Shown here: positions 9,281 through 19,513 of the stretch, one piece after another | Layout: every line of letters starts with the position of its first letter | Position numbering within the stretch: position 1 is the stretch's first letter | Source of the DNA: Shinella zoogloeoides | GTDB lineage: Bacteria; Pseudomonadota; Alphaproteobacteria; Rhizobiales; Rhizobiaceae | Reading direction: 5' to 3' | Length of the DNA: 64,000 nt | NCBI RefSeq assembly: GCF_030733845.1 | Contig: NZ_CP132311.1 | Location: 2,483,501-2,547,500 of the forward strand | The notes under the pieces: generated by a model | What the model was told of the DNA's origin: nothing | What the model saw: only the letters and a program-made list of their open reading frames with translations | Databases searched by the model: none | Translations under genes and position numbers: made by a program

Positions 9281-10195
9281 ATGGCGGGACGGCTGCTGGC
9301 GATCGGCGAATGCATGGTGGAACTGATGCAGGCCGATGGCGGCCTGATGCGCAAGAGCTTCGCCGGCGACACGTTCAACACCGCCTACTACGCCCGGCAG
9401 TTCCTGCCTGCCGACTGGAGCGTGGACTACCTTTCCGCCGTCGGCACGGACATGATCTCCGACGAAATGCTCGCCTTCATGCAGAGCCATGACGTCGGCA
9501 TCGACCATGTCGCGCGGATCGAGGGCCGCTCGCCCGGCCTCTACATGATCCACCTCAAGGACGGCGAGCGCAGCTTCTCCTACTGGCGCTCCGTCTCGGC
9601 GGCAAAACTCCTCGCCCGCGACGGCGACCGACTGCGCAGCGCCATCGAAGCTTCGGATATCGTCGTCTTCTCCGGCATCACGCTGGCCATCCTGCCGGCG
9701 GAGGATATCGAGACCCTGCTCGCCGAGCTGCGCCGCGCCAGGGCCGCCGGCAAGCGCGTCGTCTTCGATCCCAACATCCGCCCGCGCCTGTGGGACGATG
9801 CGGAATACATGCGCGCGACGATCACCGAGGGTGCCCGCGCCGCCACGCTGGTCATGCCTAGCCTCGACGACGAGACCACCCATTTCGGCGACGCCTCGCT
9901 GGAGGAAACCATCGCGCGCTACCGCGCGCTCGGCGTCGAGGATCTGGTGGTGAAGGACGGCAGCGAGGGCGCAACGCTCGTCTTCGGCGACAAGCGCAGC
10001 CACGTTCCCTCGGCGAAGGTCGAGACGGTCATCGATACGACCAGCGCCGGCGATAGTTTCAACGGCGCGTTCCTCGCCCGCCTGGCGACGGGCGCAAGCC
10101 CTGAAGAGGCAGCCCGCTTTGCGGCCGACGTCGCGGCCGCCGTCATCCAGCACCATGGCGCGCTGGTGGCTAGGGACAAGCTTGCGAAGGAATGA
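9281..10195 (+). CDS. kdgK: PfkB family sugar kinase, probable 2-dehydro-3-deoxygluconokinase
   Basis: 304 residues, ribokinase/PfkB fold. The N terminus GRLLAIGECMVEL and the GDTFNTAYYAR segment match KDG kinases; VVFDPNIRPRLW is the mid-protein signature, and DTTSAGDSFNGAFLA near residue 250 holds the catalytic Asp and anion hole. It should phosphorylate 2-keto-3-deoxygluconate to KDPG for the Entner-Doudoroff pathway. It is preceded by GGGAGGAAC and forms a probable operon with the Ldh-family gene. Another hexose or keto-sugar is possible as substrate. Confidence 0.82.
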   Translation: MAGRLLAIGECMVELMQADGGLMRKSFAGDTFNTAYYARQFLPADWSVDYLSAVGTDMISDEMLAFMQSHDVGIDHVARIEGRSPGLYMIHLKDGERSFSYWRSVSAAKLLARDGDRLRSAIEASDIVVFSGITLAILPAEDIETLLAELRRARAAGKRVVFDPNIRPRLWDDAEYMRATITEGARAATLVMPSLDDETTHFGDASLEETIARYRALGVEDLVVKDGSEGATLVFGDKRSHVPSAKVETVIDTTSAGDSFNGAFLARLATGASPEEAARFAADVAAAVIQHHGALVARDKLAKE

Positions 10196-10207
10196 GCGGA
10201 GGCGCGA

Positions 10208-11638
10208 TCAGCGCTTCTTCTTCGCCCGCCCCGCGAACGGATTGTCCGACGCCCTGAAGTGGATGCGGATCGGCACGCCCGGCAGGTTGAAATCGTTGCG
10301 CAGGCCGTTGGTGAGATAGCGGATATAGGATTCCGGCAGCGCATCCGGCCGCGTGCAGGAGATCATGAAGCCCGGCGGACGGGCCTTCACCTGCGTCATG
10401 TATTTCAGCCTCAGGCGGCGGCCGGAGACGGCCGGCGGCGGATGCTGCGTCTGCTGCGCATCCAGCCAGCGATTGAGCTTGGCGGTGGAGATGCGGCGGT
10501 TCCAGGTGCGGTCCGTGTCGATGACGGCCTGCATGAGTTTGTCGAGGCCGCGGCCCGTCTGACCGGAGACCGGCACGGCACGGATGCCGCGCGCCTGCGG
10601 CAGCAGCCGGTCGGTCTTCTCGCGAAGCTCGGCGAGCACGGCCTGCGGGTCATCGATCAGGTCCCACTTGTTGAAGGCGAGCACGGCGGCGCGGCCCTCG
10701 CGCAGCACGAGATCGACGATCTGCAGGTCCTGCTTTTCGAAGGGAATGGTGGAATCGAAGACGATGACCACCGTCTCGGCAAAGCGGATGGCCCGCAGGC
10801 CGTCTGCGACGGAGAGCTTTTCCAGCTTCTCCTGCACCTTGGCCTTGCGGCGCATGCCGGCGGTGTCGAACATCTTGATCGTGCGGCCCTTCCAGTCCCA
10901 TTCGACGGAAATGGAATCGCGCGTGATGCCGGCCTCCGGCCCTGTCAGCAACCGGTCCTCGCCGAGGAAGCGGTTGATCAGCGTGGACTTGCCGGCATTC
11001 GGGCGGCCGACGATAGCGACGCGCAGCGGCTTCGTCTCGTCATATTCAGGCTCGTAGTCTTCGTCCTCTTCGGCGCCCTCGGCCATCTCGGCGCGCACGT
11101 CGATATCGGTGACGGCCTCGTCGTCCTCGGGATAGGCCCGCTCCTCGCCGATGGCGGCGACGATGGCGTCGCGCAGGTCCAGCATGCCCTGGCCGTGCTC
11201 GGCGGAAATCGGTGTCGGCTCGCCGAGGCCGAGCGTGTAGGCATCGTAGAAGCCGCCGTCGGAGCCACGGGCTTCCGACTTGTTGGCGACGAGCACCACC
11301 GGCTTGCCCTTGCGGCGCAGCATGTCGGCCAGCGCCTGGTCCACCGGCGTCAGGCCCATCTTTGCGTCGACCACGAAGAGCGACAGGTCGGCCTCGTCGA
11401 TGGCCGCTTCCGTCTGCGCGCGCATGCGGCCCTGCAGCGTGTCCGGCGCCGCCTCTTCGAGGCCGGCCGTATCGACGATGCGGAATTTCAGGTCGATCAG
11501 GCGCGCGTCGCCCGGCCGGCGGTCACGGGTCACGCCGGGCGTGTCGTCGACGAGCGCGAGCTTCTTGCCCACGAGCCTGTTGAACAGGGTGGACTTGCCG
11601 ACATTGGGGCGTCCGACAATGGCGACGGTGAAGCTCAT
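10208..11638 (-). CDS. der: Ribosome biogenesis GTPase Der
   Basis: 476 residues with two consecutive Era-like GTPase domains, the hallmark of Der/Eng[10 protein letters not shown] near residue 8 and GRPNAGKST near residue 210, each followed by DTAG and NK(S/W)D-type motifs. A C-terminal KH-like domain ends in a lysine-rich tail (GRAKKKR). An acidic linker ([14 protein letters not shown]) joins the G domains. It acts in assembly of the 50S ribosomal subunit. It lies 37 bases downstream of the YfgM-like gene, a common arrangement in bacteria. Confidence 0.96.
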   Translation of the reverse strand: MSFTVAIVGRPNVGKSTLFNRLVGKKLALVDDTPGVTRDRRPGDARLIDLKFRIVDTAGLEEAAPDTLQGRMRAQTEAAIDEADLSLFVVDAKMGLTPVDQALADMLRRKGKPVVLVANKSEARGSDGGFYDAYTLGLGEPTPISAEHGQGMLDLRDAIVAAIGEERAYPEDDEAVTDIDVRAEMAEGAEEDEDYEPEYDETKPLRVAIVGRPNAGKSTLINRFLGEDRLLTGPEAGITRDSISVEWDWKGRTIKMFDTAGMRRKAKVQEKLEKLSVADGLRAIRFAETVVIVFDSTIPFEKQDLQIVDLVLREGRAAVLAFNKWDLIDDPQAVLAELREKTDRLLPQARGIRAVPVSGQTGRGLDKLMQAVIDTDRTWNRRISTAKLNRWLDAQQTQHPPPAVSGRRLRLKYMTQVKARPPGFMISCTRPDALPESYIRYLTNGLRNDFNLPGVPIRIHFRASDNPFAGRAKKKR

Positions 11639-11675
11639 GGATATGTTCCGTTGTAGTGACCCGGCGAAAACCGGA

Positions 11676-12347
11676 TCAGGAGGACAGCTTGCCGCTTGCC
11701 GCGATCAGGTCAAGCAGCATCTGCGCCCGGTTGGCGACGTTGCGCGGGCTCTCGGTGTCGTTGAGGATGGCGTCGAACCATTCCTTGGCGCGCGCATAGT
11801 CCTCGTGCTTGTAGGCGGAAAGGCCGAGAACCTCGCGGGCCGAATGGCGCAGCGCGCTCTGCGGCGTCGCAAGCTGTTCGGCTTCGGCGGAAACCTGGTC
11901 GTAGGTTCCGGTATCGACCAGCAGGTAGGCCGCGCGCAGGCGGGCCGCATCGCGCAGCGCCTGCGGCACCGACGTATCCTTGGCGATGACCGTGAAGGCG
12001 TTGACCGCGCCCTGGGCGTCGGTTTCGGCCAGCAGCGAGGCAGAGCGCATGCGAGCGAGCACCGGATAGGAGCCGAAGCCGTCCTTCTCGAGATCGGTCA
12101 GCGCTGCCAGCGCCTCGTCCTTCTTGCCTTCGCGGGCAAGGGTAAGCGCTGCGAGGAACTTGTCGCCGGCGGCCGAAGCCTCGCCGTCGCGCCAGTAATC
12201 GTAGCCGACCTTGCCGATCGTGCCGAGAACGACCAGCACGGCGGCGCCGATCAGGACACGGCCGAAACGCTTCCAGACCAGACGCATCTGGTCGGAACGA
12301 AGTTCCTCGTTCACCTCGCGGATAAAGCTGTCGTCCTGATGTACCAT
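11676..12347 (-). CDS. YfgM-like tetratricopeptide membrane protein
   Basis: 223 residues: a short cytosolic N terminus ([19 protein letters not shown]), one transmembrane helix at about 32-48 ([19 protein letters not shown]), then a periplasmic helical TPR-like part. This layout matches the YfgM family (UPF0070), an ancillary SecYEG/periplasmic chaperone protein in E. coli. In many bacteria it precedes der, as here. In this organism its exact role is inferred only from family and position. Confidence 0.8.
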   Translation of the reverse strand: MVHQDDSFIREVNEELRSDQMRLVWKRFGRVLIGAAVLVVLGTIGKVGYDYWRDGEASAAGDKFLAALTLAREGKKDEALAALTDLEKDGFGSYPVLARMRSASLLAETDAQGAVNAFTVIAKDTSVPQALRDAARLRAAYLLVDTGTYDQVSAEAEQLATPQSALRHSAREVLGLSAYKHEDYARAKEWFDAILNDTESPRNVANRAQMLLDLIAASGKLSS

Positions 12348-12474
12348 TCCCTGCCCGGCTCTTGCTGACGATTGGAGTTCGCGCCTTCTACCCCATTTTG
12401 GCGGCGTTGTAAGGGGGCAGGCGCGAAAAGCCCCAAGATCGGGCAGTCATCGGGCCGGCATCAGGCAAAGCCGA

Positions 12475-13059
12475 TCACGGCAGCGGCGCGACGCCGATCA
12501 GCCATTCGTGCAGCTTGAAGACGATGACGGCGTAGAGCGCGAGGCCGACGACGACGGAAATCAGGTCGTATTTCGCCGAGACGAAGACCGGCAGCCTGGT
12601 TTCGCCCGCCGCGATGCGCTTCTTCAGCGTGATGCGCAGGATGACCGCCCAGGCGAGGATCGTCACGAACAGCAGCACGGAATAGCTCTCGCCGTTGGCG
12701 AGCAGGTGCGCGAAGGCCCAGATCTTGATGGCGACGAGCATCGGGAACTTCAGCTTCGTGCGGATATGGCCGGCCGGCAGGAAACCGGCGACGAGACAGA
12801 TCGAGGCGATCATCATCAGCGTCAGCGCGATATGCGCCATGAAGGTCGGCGGGAAATAGAGCATCTCGCCGCCGTTCTCGCGCGCGTCGACAAAGCCGTA
12901 GGCGATGAGCACGAGGCTTGCGAGCGACACGATGCCATGGACCGCCATCCAGCCCGGCTTGCCGAGCGCGGCAATGCCCGCATTACGCAGGCCCGGTGCG
13001 AAGGGCCGCAGGAGATGGGTGACGATGAAGAGAACGAGACCGGCGATGAGCAACGTCAT
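12475..13059 (-). CDS. NnrU family integral membrane protein
   Basis: 194 residues from the ATG at 13059. Five to six hydrophobic segments are visible (LLIAGLVLFIVTHLL, IVSLASLVLIAYGF, ALTLMMIASICLVAGF, LLFVTILAWAVIL, LISVVVGLALYAVIVFKL). HLLRPFAPGLR, GWMAVHG and KFPMLVAIKIWAFAHLLANG are characteristic of NnrU, first described beside denitrification genes and related to carotenoid-isomerase membrane proteins. No nitrite or nitric oxide reductase genes are adjacent, so a link to denitrification is not supported here. Confidence 0.85.
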   Translation of the reverse strand: MTLLIAGLVLFIVTHLLRPFAPGLRNAGIAALGKPGWMAVHGIVSLASLVLIAYGFVDARENGGEMLYFPPTFMAHIALTLMMIASICLVAGFLPAGHIRTKLKFPMLVAIKIWAFAHLLANGESYSVLLFVTILAWAVILRITLKKRIAAGETRLPVFVSAKYDLISVVVGLALYAVIVFKLHEWLIGVAPLP

Positions 13060-13184
13060 GGAAATGCCTCTTGGAAAAATCTTCGGTCCGCGACCGCTGA
13101 CACTGGAATATCGGGGACGGCCAGACAATTCCAGCCCGATCAAAGGATTGCCGCATTCGGAATCGATGAGAGACCCTTTGCAAA

Positions 13185-14213
13185 TTGTCGCGGGTGGCCA
13201 TGTTGTCTTCATTTTCGTCTCGAATTTTCCTCCTCCCCCTTGCCGCCCTGCTGGCGGCAGGCCCGGCACTCGCCAAGGACGACGCCATCGGGACGGCGAA
13301 ACGAAAACAGCTCATCATCGTCTCCTTCGACGGCGCGCACGACAACCTGCTCTGGGAGAAGAGCCGCGCCATGGCCAAGCGCACCGGCGCGCATTTCACC
13401 TATTTCCTCTCCTGCACCTTCCTGTTTCCCAAGGACGAGCGCGCCAAGTACCAGGCGCCGCATGAAAAGCGTGGCCGCTCAAATGTCGGCTTTTCGCAGG
13501 ACAAGGATGAGACGATCCTGCGGCTCGGCGAGATCTGGCTGGCCAAGCTCGAAGGCCATGACATCGGCAGCCATGCCTGCGGCCATTTCGACGGCGGCAA
13601 GTGGAGCGCGGAAGACTGGAAGGCGGAATTCGCCTTCTTCCGCGATTCGCTGCGGAACGGCTGGCAGAATGCCGGCGTCGGCGAGCGCGAGCCGGCCGAC
13701 TGGCAGCGTTTCGTGTCAGAAGACATCAAGGGGTTCCGCGCGCCCTACCTTTCGGCCGGCAGCGGCCTCGTCAAGGCGCTGGAGGCGGAAGGCTTCACCT
13801 ATGATGCCAGCCTCGTCACCAAGGGACCGGCCATGCCGGTCGCCAGCGGAGAGATCGCCCGCTTCGGCCTGCCGCTCGTGCCGGAAGGCGCCTCGCAGCG
13901 CCCGGTCATCGCGATGGACTACAATCTCTATGTCCGCCATTCCAAGGGCAAGGAAAAGCCGGAAAAGAGCGCCGCCTTCGAGGAAAGCACGCTCAAAGCC
14001 TACCGCGACGCCTTCGCCGGACAGTATGACGGCGAGCGCATCCCGCTCCAGCTCGGCTTCCATTTCGTCGAGATGAATGCCGGCGCCTATTGGCGCGCGC
14101 TCGACCGCTTCCTGACGGAAACCTGCGGCAAGGCGGATGTCGCCTGCGTCAGCTATGCCGAAGCGCTGGACATTCTCGTAAAGGAAAAGAGGGCGGCTGG
14201 CGCCGCCCTCTGA
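13185..14213 (+). CDS. Secreted polysaccharide deacetylase family protein
   Basis: 342 residues, or 337 if translation starts at the second Met at 13200. A signal peptide (IFLLPLAALLAAGPALA) is followed by a NodB-type domain: LIIVSFDGAHDN carries the metal/catalytic Asp, and HDIGSHACGHF has the H-x3-5-H metal ligands, followed by FRAPYLS. Members remove N- or O-acetyl groups from cell-wall or capsular sugars in the periplasm. The substrate is unknown. Its last 30 bases overlap a hairpin that reads as a terminator for the convergent bacA/sbmA gene. Confidence 0.82.
   Translation: MSRVAMLSSFSSRIFLLPLAALLAAGPALAKDDAIGTAKRKQLIIVSFDGAHDNLLWEKSRAMAKRTGAHFTYFLSCTFLFPKDERAKYQAPHEKRGRSNVGFSQDKDETILRLGEIWLAKLEGHDIGSHACGHFDGGKWSAEDWKAEFAFFRDSLRNGWQNAGVGEREPADWQRFVSEDIKGFRAPYLSAGSGLVKALEAEGFTYDASLVTKGPAMPVASGEIARFGLPLVPEGASQRPVIAMDYNLYVRHSKGKEKPEKSAAFEESTLKAYRDAFAGQYDGERIPLQLGFHFVEMNAGAYWRALDRFLTETCGKADVACVSYAEALDILVKEKRAAGAAL
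14181..14210 (-). terminator. Intrinsic terminator for bacA/sbmA lying inside the opposite gene
   Basis: GAGGGCGGC and GCCGCCCTC (14189-14210) form a 9-bp perfect stem with a TGGC/GCCA loop. Read on the minus strand it is followed by TTTTCCTTT, 31 bases beyond the bacA stop. The same bases encode the C terminus of the convergent deacetylase, so the terminator is embedded in that coding sequence. Confidence 0.65.
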
Positions 14214-14240
14214 TCCTCATTTCCTGCGGCGAACATCGGC

Positions 14241-15506
14241 TTAGCGCGCCAACTCCTCGTTGCCGCCGACCTCGATGAACTGCTTGTCGATGCTCGGCAG
14301 TTCCTGGCCTTCGATTGCCGCCTCGAAGGCCTTCAGACGCTTGAAGATCGACTGAAGCTCAATGATCGTCGACCAGGAATTCACGAGATACTGGAACGAG
14401 CTCGAGACCTGCCCGAAGGCCGTCAGGATCTGCTGCAGGATACCGTAGGTGATCTTGCCGGTGACGATGGTCGGCACGAGGATGAAGTAGACGAAGAGAT
14501 TGTCCGCCTGGATGTAGAACATGCGGGCGACGTTGAAATAGAGATAGTGGAAATAAAGGCGGAAGTAGTTCGCGCGGACATTGTCGAAGAGTTCGCGCAC
14601 CGTCGGCGGCTGGGCCTTGGTCTCGTCGTCTTCACCATAGACGAGCTCCTTACGATAGGCCGCCTCGACGCGCTGGTTGCGGAATTCCAGGCCCGGCAGC
14701 TTGATCCCCACGAAGGCAAGCAGGAACGTGCCGAAGGCCGACCAGAGGATCGCCGCCCAGAACAATGCGTGGGGTATCTCGCCGACGATCGGCAGAGGGC
14801 CGATATGCACCGAGAGCGCAAAGAGCACCGGGAGGAAGGCAATCAGCGTCATCACCGCATCGATCAGGCTGACGCCGAGGCCTTCGGTGATCGTGGCGAA
14901 ACGCATCGTGTCTTCCTGCACGCGCTGCGAGGCGCCTTCGATGTGGCGCACGCGCGGCCAGAGCGACATGTAGTAGTTGTTCATCGCCGTACGCCAGCGG
15001 AAGACGTAGTGGCTGACGAAGAAGCGCGTCATGACGTAGACGAAGACGCTGATGAAGGCGATCTGGCAGAAGATCAGCATCAGGTCGAAGAAGTTCTGCG
15101 AGGTGACGCCGCCCGTGCCCTGCAGCGCGTTCTGCAGCGTATCGCCGAAAGGCCGGCGCCAGTTGTTGATGGCGAGCGAGACCTGCACGCTGAAATAGGT
15201 CGAGAAGATGATGAAGGCCGAGCCCCAGATCGACCAGTTGGTCCAGGGATGGTCCTTCGCCTTGATCTGCCAGAACAGGCCGAAGAGCCCGGTGCAGATG
15301 AGGAAGTAGAGATAGAACCAGATATTGTCGGGCGTCACGAAATAGCCGAGGCCGACCGGAGGCTCGGTGCCGGCCGGAAGCGGCGGCAGGCCGAGCACCG
15401 CGCCGAAATCGGCGCCGACCGTGTACCAGACCGCGATGGCGAGCAGTGTCCAGACGACGAGGGAGGAAAAGAACAGCTTCGGCTGCGGGAAGAAGGCGTG
15501 GAACAA
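14241..15506 (-). CDS. bacA: Peptide/long-chain fatty acid transporter BacA/SbmA
   Basis: 421 residues, the usual length of BacA. The protein starts [21 protein letters not shown] and has about seven to eight transmembrane segments with the SbmA/BacA pattern ([47 protein letters not shown]). It lacks the C-terminal ABC ATPase of BclA-like proteins. BacA is a proton-driven inner-membrane importer of proline-rich and NCR-type peptides; in Sinorhizobium it is needed for survival inside legume nodule cells and for very-long-chain fatty acid modification of lipid A. Confidence 0.93.
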   Translation of the reverse strand: MFHAFFPQPKLFFSSLVVWTLLAIAVWYTVGADFGAVLGLPPLPAGTEPPVGLGYFVTPDNIWFYLYFLICTGLFGLFWQIKAKDHPWTNWSIWGSAFIIFSTYFSVQVSLAINNWRRPFGDTLQNALQGTGGVTSQNFFDLMLIFCQIAFISVFVYVMTRFFVSHYVFRWRTAMNNYYMSLWPRVRHIEGASQRVQEDTMRFATITEGLGVSLIDAVMTLIAFLPVLFALSVHIGPLPIVGEIPHALFWAAILWSAFGTFLLAFVGIKLPGLEFRNQRVEAAYRKELVYGEDDETKAQPPTVRELFDNVRANYFRLYFHYLYFNVARMFYIQADNLFVYFILVPTIVTGKITYGILQQILTAFGQVSSSFQYLVNSWSTIIELQSIFKRLKAFEAAIEGQELPSIDKQFIEVGGNEELAR

Positions 15507-15601
15507 GGTGCGAAACTCTCGTTTGCATGGGGCAGCAGCGCCGCCGGTTCGCGCCGAACCTAGAGGAGTTTGCGCATCGCAACAATCGCCGGCTGCCCGG
15601 A

Positions 15602-16789
15602 TTACCGAGATTTAATGGAGAGTGCGCCGCCCAGCACGGTGATGGCCGCGGCGAGCAGAAGGATGCCGGCGGCCGCAAGGCTCGGCAGCACGTAGTTTCC
15701 CGTCCGCGCCGCCAGGAAGCCCGCGCCGAGCGGCCCGATGATCTGCCCCACGCCGAAAGCCGCCGTCATCAGCGCCAGTACCTGGCGCGGGCTTTCGCTG
15801 GCGAGAACCCGCCCGAGCTGCAAGCCGTATGCGGTGACGACGATGAAGGTGACGCCGAGCAGCGCGCCGCCGATGAGCGCCGACCAGGGAAAGGGCAGCA
15901 GCACCGTCGCCGCCACGCCGACCGTCTCCACCAGGATCGCCGCGAGATAGGCGACCGCCACGCCGTAGCGCCGATCCACCGGTTTCCACGCGACCAGCGA
16001 GATCGCCGCCGCGGCCCCGGTGACGAGCCAGGTGAGGCATTCGAGGAACGGGCTTTCGGCCCCCTCCCGCGCGATGGCGACGATGAAGGTGGCGGTGACG
16101 ACATAGCCGATGCCGAAGAGGCCGTAGCTCAGCGTCAGCGCCGCGAGCGGCCGCGTCCAGACGATCGGCGGCTCGCGCACTGCCGATGCATGTCCCTCCG
16201 GGCGCGGCAGCAGCCAGGCGACGACGGCAAGGCCGATGGCGCCGAGCAGCGCGCCGGCCAGCCAGTCGACCCGCCAGGCGGCGATGGCCGGGAACTCAAC
16301 CAGCGACAGCAGGTAGACAAGCACGGCCGAGACCGCGATGCCGCTGCCGACCCCGGAAAAATGCGCCCGCTGCACCCCGGAATCCTGATGGCGAAGGCCG
16401 ATGGACAGCACGATGCCGGAGGTGAAGATCATGGCGAAGGCGCTGGCAAGGCCGGCGAGGAAACGCACGACCGAGAGCGCCGCGACGCCGGAGAGAAGTC
16501 CCATGGCGAGAAGCAGGAGCACGGTCGCGCCGAGCGCGCCTATCGCAAGGCGCCGCTCGTGGCCGGCCGCCCAGCCATAGGCGGCAAGCACCGCGCCGAC
16601 GAGGTAGCCCGCGAAATTCGCCGCGGCGATGATGCCGGCATCGGCGGCGTCCAGCCCGAGGCCGGCCATCATGCCCGGCAGGACCGGCGTATAGAAGAAG
16701 CGGCCGAGACCCATGGCGACGGCCATGGCCAGCGCACCGGCGATGGCCGCCCGGACAGGCTCGCGCGACAGGAAGGTGCGTTGCGTCAT
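15602..16789 (-). CDS. YbfB/YjiJ family MFS transporter
   Basis: 395 residues from the ATG at 16789 ([15 protein letters not shown]); an earlier Met at 16831 is possible but less typical. Twelve hydrophobic segments are visible. The N-terminal [20 protein letters not shown] signature is typical of the YbfB/MFS_4 group. It is a predicted inner-membrane exporter or importer of unknown substrate. It lies between bacA and map without obvious operon partners. Confidence 0.85.
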   Translation of the reverse strand: MTQRTFLSREPVRAAIAGALAMAVAMGLGRFFYTPVLPGMMAGLGLDAADAGIIAAANFAGYLVGAVLAAYGWAAGHERRLAIGALGATVLLLLAMGLLSGVAALSVVRFLAGLASAFAMIFTSGIVLSIGLRHQDSGVQRAHFSGVGSGIAVSAVLVYLLSLVEFPAIAAWRVDWLAGALLGAIGLAVVAWLLPRPEGHASAVREPPIVWTRPLAALTLSYGLFGIGYVVTATFIVAIAREGAESPFLECLTWLVTGAAAAISLVAWKPVDRRYGVAVAYLAAILVETVGVAATVLLPFPWSALIGGALLGVTFIVVTAYGLQLGRVLASESPRQVLALMTAAFGVGQIIGPLGAGFLAARTGNYVLPSLAAAGILLLAAAITVLGGALSIKSR

Positions 16790-16863
16790 GCCGCGACCAT
16801 TGCACTGCAACATGACCGCGGCAAACGACATTTCTTGATCGATGGATCAGCCCCGGTGAAGGC

Positions 16864-17616
16864 TCAGCCCGGCAGCGTCACGACCAGCGGGCCGTTGCGC
16901 GTGGCGACGACCGTGTGCTCGAACTGCACCGTGGGCGCGCTCGGCTCGCTGTAGAGCGTCCATTCGTCCCTGTCGCCACCCTCGGCCCAGTTGGCGCCGA
17001 GCGACAGGAACGGCTCTACCGTGAAGACGAGGCCTTCCGTCATGCGGCGCTTTTCCTGCGGATCGGGCCAGGTGGCGATTTCCGTCGGCTCCTCGTGAAG
17101 CGAGCGGCCGACGCCGTGGCTGGCGAGGTTGGCGATCAGCGTATAGCGGTTCTTGCGGGCGAATTCGCCGATGGCGTTGCCGACCTGCGCGAGCGGCTTT
17201 CCGGCCTTCACTTCCTTGAGGCCGACCCAGAGCGCGCGCTTGCCGTCGCGGCAAAGCCGCTCCACCGCCGGCACCGAGCGCCCGACGGTGAACGAGGCGC
17301 CGGTATCGGCGAAATAGCCGTTGAGCTCGGCGGACACGTCGATGTTGACGAGATCGCCCTCCTTGATCACCCGCTCGCCCGGAATGCCGTGCGCCACCTC
17401 TTCATTGACGGAAATGCAGGTCGCGCCCGGAAAGTTGTAGCAGCTCTCCGGCGCGGACCGCGCACCCGCCGCTTCCAGCATGCGCCGGCCGATCAGATCG
17501 AGCTCCGCCGTCGTCATGCCCGGCTGGATGGCGGTCGACATGTGCTGCAGCACATTGGCGCAAATCCGGCCGATCGCCTTGAGGCCATTGAGGTCTTCGT
17601 CGTTTCCGAGGGTCAT
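16864..17616 (-). CDS. map: Methionine aminopeptidase, type I
   Basis: 250 residues. The five metal ligands can be placed: Asp in VNIDVSAELNG, Asp in YFADTGASF, His in ASHGVGRSLH, Glu in FTVEPFLS and Glu in VQFEHTVV. HGIPG near residue 74 holds the substrate His. It removes the initiator methionine from nascent proteins. Rhizobia often carry more than one map copy, and this one begins with a short extra leader (MTLGNDEDLNGL) rather than a zinc-finger extension. It is the downstream neighbour of the LLM gene on the same strand. Confidence 0.92.
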   Translation of the reverse strand: MTLGNDEDLNGLKAIGRICANVLQHMSTAIQPGMTTAELDLIGRRMLEAAGARSAPESCYNFPGATCISVNEEVAHGIPGERVIKEGDLVNIDVSAELNGYFADTGASFTVGRSVPAVERLCRDGKRALWVGLKEVKAGKPLAQVGNAIGEFARKNRYTLIANLASHGVGRSLHEEPTEIATWPDPQEKRRMTEGLVFTVEPFLSLGANWAEGGDRDEWTLYSEPSAPTVQFEHTVVATRNGPLVVTLPG

Positions 17617-17662
17617 CGCATCTCTCTTTCGCCGGGCGTCCTATCATGTCCACGCCGCGCTG

Positions 17663-18721
17663 TCAGGCGGAAGCGACCGCCTCCGGCCTGGTTTCCGCCA
17701 GCATCTCGCGCACCAGCGGCGCGACCTTGGTGCCGTAAAGCTCGATGCCGCGCAAAATATGGTCGTGCGGCATCGGGCCGATCGCCATCTGCAGGAGGAA
17801 ACGATCGTTGCGGAAGATCTTCTGGTGCGAAACGATCTTCCGCGCCACCGTTTCCGGGTCGCCGAGGAAGAGATGGCCGTTCGGACCGATGGACTGGTCG
17901 AACTGCGCCCGGCTCGTCGGCCCCCAGCCGCGCTCGCGGCCGATGCGGTTCATCACCTCGGCCTGCGGCCCGTAGAAGGCATCGGCCGCGGCTTCCGTCG
18001 TCTCGGCGATGAAACCGTGCACGTTGATGCTGGTCTTCAGCCTCGCCTCGTCCTGCCCCGCGCGGCGCGCCGCTTCGCGGTAGAGGTCGAAGAGCGGCGC
18101 ATAGCGCGACGGCGTGCCGCCGATGATCGCGAGTGCCAGCGGCAGGCCGTAGGCCCCTGCCCGCGCCACCGATTGCGGCGTGCCGCCGACGGCGATCCAG
18201 ATCGGCAGCCTGCCATGGGCCGGACGCGGATAGACGGCAAGTCCCGGCAACGGCGCGCGCATCGTGCCGTTCCACGAGACCGTTTCGCTTTCGTTGAGGG
18301 CAAGCAGCAGGTCCAGCTTCTCTTCGAAGAGCTGGTCGTAATCGTCGAGCGCATAGCCGAAGAGCGGGAAGGACTCGATGAAGGAGCCGCGCCCCGCCAT
18401 GATCTCCGCCCGGCCGCCCGAGAGAAGATCGACCGTCGAGAACTGCTGGAAGACACGCACCGGATCGTCCGACGACAGCACCGTCACCGCGCTCGTCAAC
18501 TTGATATTCTTCGTGCGCGCGGCGGCGGCCGCCAGCACGACGGCCGGCGCAGAGGCCGCATAGTCGGCCCTGTGGTGCTCGCCGAGCCCGAAGACGTCGA
18601 GCCCCACCTGATCGGCAAGCTCGATTTCTTCCAGCAGGTCCTTCAGGCGCCGCTCCCCTTCCCGCCCCTTGTCGGCGGCATTGGGATCGACATCGGCAAA
18701 GGTATAGAGGCCAAGTTCCAT
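17663..18721 (-). CDS. LLM class flavin-dependent oxidoreductase
   Basis: 352 residues, bacterial luciferase-like TIM barrel. [15 protein letters not shown] at the start, [16 protein letters not shown] near residue 48, [26 protein letters not shown] near 100 and [27 protein letters not shown] near 175 are typical of the Atu2307/SP_0267 subgroup. It probably uses reduced FMN, but its substrate is not known. It lies upstream of map on the same strand, 46 bases apart. Confidence 0.88.
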   Translation of the reverse strand: MELGLYTFADVDPNAADKGREGERRLKDLLEEIELADQVGLDVFGLGEHHRADYAASAPAVVLAAAAARTKNIKLTSAVTVLSSDDPVRVFQQFSTVDLLSGGRAEIMAGRGSFIESFPLFGYALDDYDQLFEEKLDLLLALNESETVSWNGTMRAPLPGLAVYPRPAHGRLPIWIAVGGTPQSVARAGAYGLPLALAIIGGTPSRYAPLFDLYREAARRAGQDEARLKTSINVHGFIAETTEAAADAFYGPQAEVMNRIGRERGWGPTSRAQFDQSIGPNGHLFLGDPETVARKIVSHQKIFRNDRFLLQMAIGPMPHDHILRGIELYGTKVAPLVREMLAETRPEAVASA

Positions 18722-18819
18722 GGGATGTTCCAGATGAGAGAGGTTTTCCCTGAAATATGGCTGGTGGCGACGGCTTGAAAGGGGCCGTCGGGAAACAGTG
18801 TGTTCAGGAACACCGCACG

Positions 18820-19125
18820 TTAAGGCGCCTCGTCTCCGGGCAGAAACTGCCGCCCGCCATAGAGCACGCGGTCGAAGACGACCCTTTCGCCAGCAATGTG
18901 GAAGGCCAGCGTCACCCTTTTCTCGAAACCGACCAGCCGTAATCCCGGCAGGATATCATCCCTGGCGATGCCACGTTGCGGGAACTGCTCGAAGCCGAGG
19001 CAGAACGCCTCTATGCGTTCGATATAGGCCAGGGCACGCGCAGCACCGGATTGCCCGGCAATGAAGTCGTAAAGTTTCAGAAGGTCATCCCGCGCCTCGG
19101 GTGAGAAATGGACGCTATACCGCAC
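18820..19125 (-). CDS. parE: ParE/RelE-superfamily toxin
   Basis: 101 residues with the RelE/ParE fold: [17 protein letters not shown] at the start, [14 protein letters not shown] in the second helix, [30 protein letters not shown] in the sheet, and [13 protein letters not shown] near the end. ParE toxins block DNA gyrase, and this FP-R-G pattern is typical of chromosomal ParDE systems. The toxin gene begins 2 bases after the antitoxin stop. The plasmid-maintenance or stress role is inferred. Confidence 0.87.
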   Translation of the reverse strand: MRYSVHFSPEARDDLLKLYDFIAGQSGAARALAYIERIEAFCLGFEQFPQRGIARDDILPGLRLVGFEKRVTLAFHIAGERVVFDRVLYGGRQFLPGDEAP

Positions 19126-19127
19126 GC

Positions 19128-19403
19128 TCAGGTCTCATGCCGCGATCGGTGGTGCCGGCGAATATCGTCGAAAACATCCTTCGCAGGGATCGCCCGTTGC
19201 GGATTAGCCTGCATGGCAAGCACGACAGGAACGACATCCTGGGCGAGCCAGCGCTCGACCGCGATATCCCGCTCCCGCAATGCCCTCAGACCCGCGCGGA
19301 TCACTTCGCTCCCGCTTGCAAACGCACCGCTTGCGACGAGTTCGTCGATGTAATCGGATTGCTCCCGGGGAAGGCTGAATGTGCGTTTCTCGGCAGGTGC
19401 CAT
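19128..19403 (-). CDS. parD: ParD-family ribbon-helix-helix antitoxin
   Basis: 91 residues from the ATG at 19403, which is preceded by GGAGG at the right distance; an upstream Met (19445) lacks this site. The N-terminal FSLPREQSDYIDELVASGAFASGSEVIRAGLR is a CopG/ParD ribbon-helix-helix DNA-binding domain. The C-terminal tail should wrap the ParE toxin. As usual for ParDE it probably represses its own promoter. Confidence 0.88.
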   Translation of the reverse strand: MAPAEKRTFSLPREQSDYIDELVASGAFASGSEVIRAGLRALRERDIAVERWLAQDVVPVVLAMQANPQRAIPAKDVFDDIRRHHRSRHET

Positions 19404-19465
19404 ATCCCGACCTCCACTCGACGGTATGAAGCTTTCATACCACACTATTCACCTCATGCCAAACA

Positions 19466-19509
19466 GGCCAGACGATGGGAATCGAACATCGAGTGCCCAT
19501 CGTCCTTGG
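19466..19509. terminator. Large inverted repeat between the SRPBCC gene and parD
   Basis: GACGATGGG (19471-19479) and CCCATCGTC (19496-19504) are perfect 9-bp arms, extended outward by GGCCA/TGGCC with a 2-base bulge, around a 16-base loop. It sits just after the stop of the SRPBCC gene on the minus strand. There is no T-run, so it may act as a Rho-independent-like barrier or RNA-stability stem rather than a classic terminator. Confidence 0.4.
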
Positions 19510-19513
19510 CCGC

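Noticed and set aside
6467..10156. A single 1229-residue minus-strand reading frame spanning the alpha-glucosidase and two plus-strand genes
   Set aside because: Only residues after the ATG at 8110 form a GH13 enzyme; the upstream part is antisense to the Ldh-family and KdgK genes and has no domain pattern of its own.
11212..12368. Long plus-strand frames opposite der and the YfgM-like gene
   Set aside because: Antisense shadows of clearly identified genes, with no domain evidence.
18722..18819. GGAAC...CGTT at about 18809-18823 as an EcfG promoter
   Set aside because: The spacing between GGAAC and CGTT is only about 6 bases, far from the required 16-17.
19466..19509. A tRNA gene suggested by GGGAATCGAAC within an inverted repeat
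   Set aside because: The flanking bases do not form acceptor, D and anticodon arms, and the symmetry is that of a simple hairpin.
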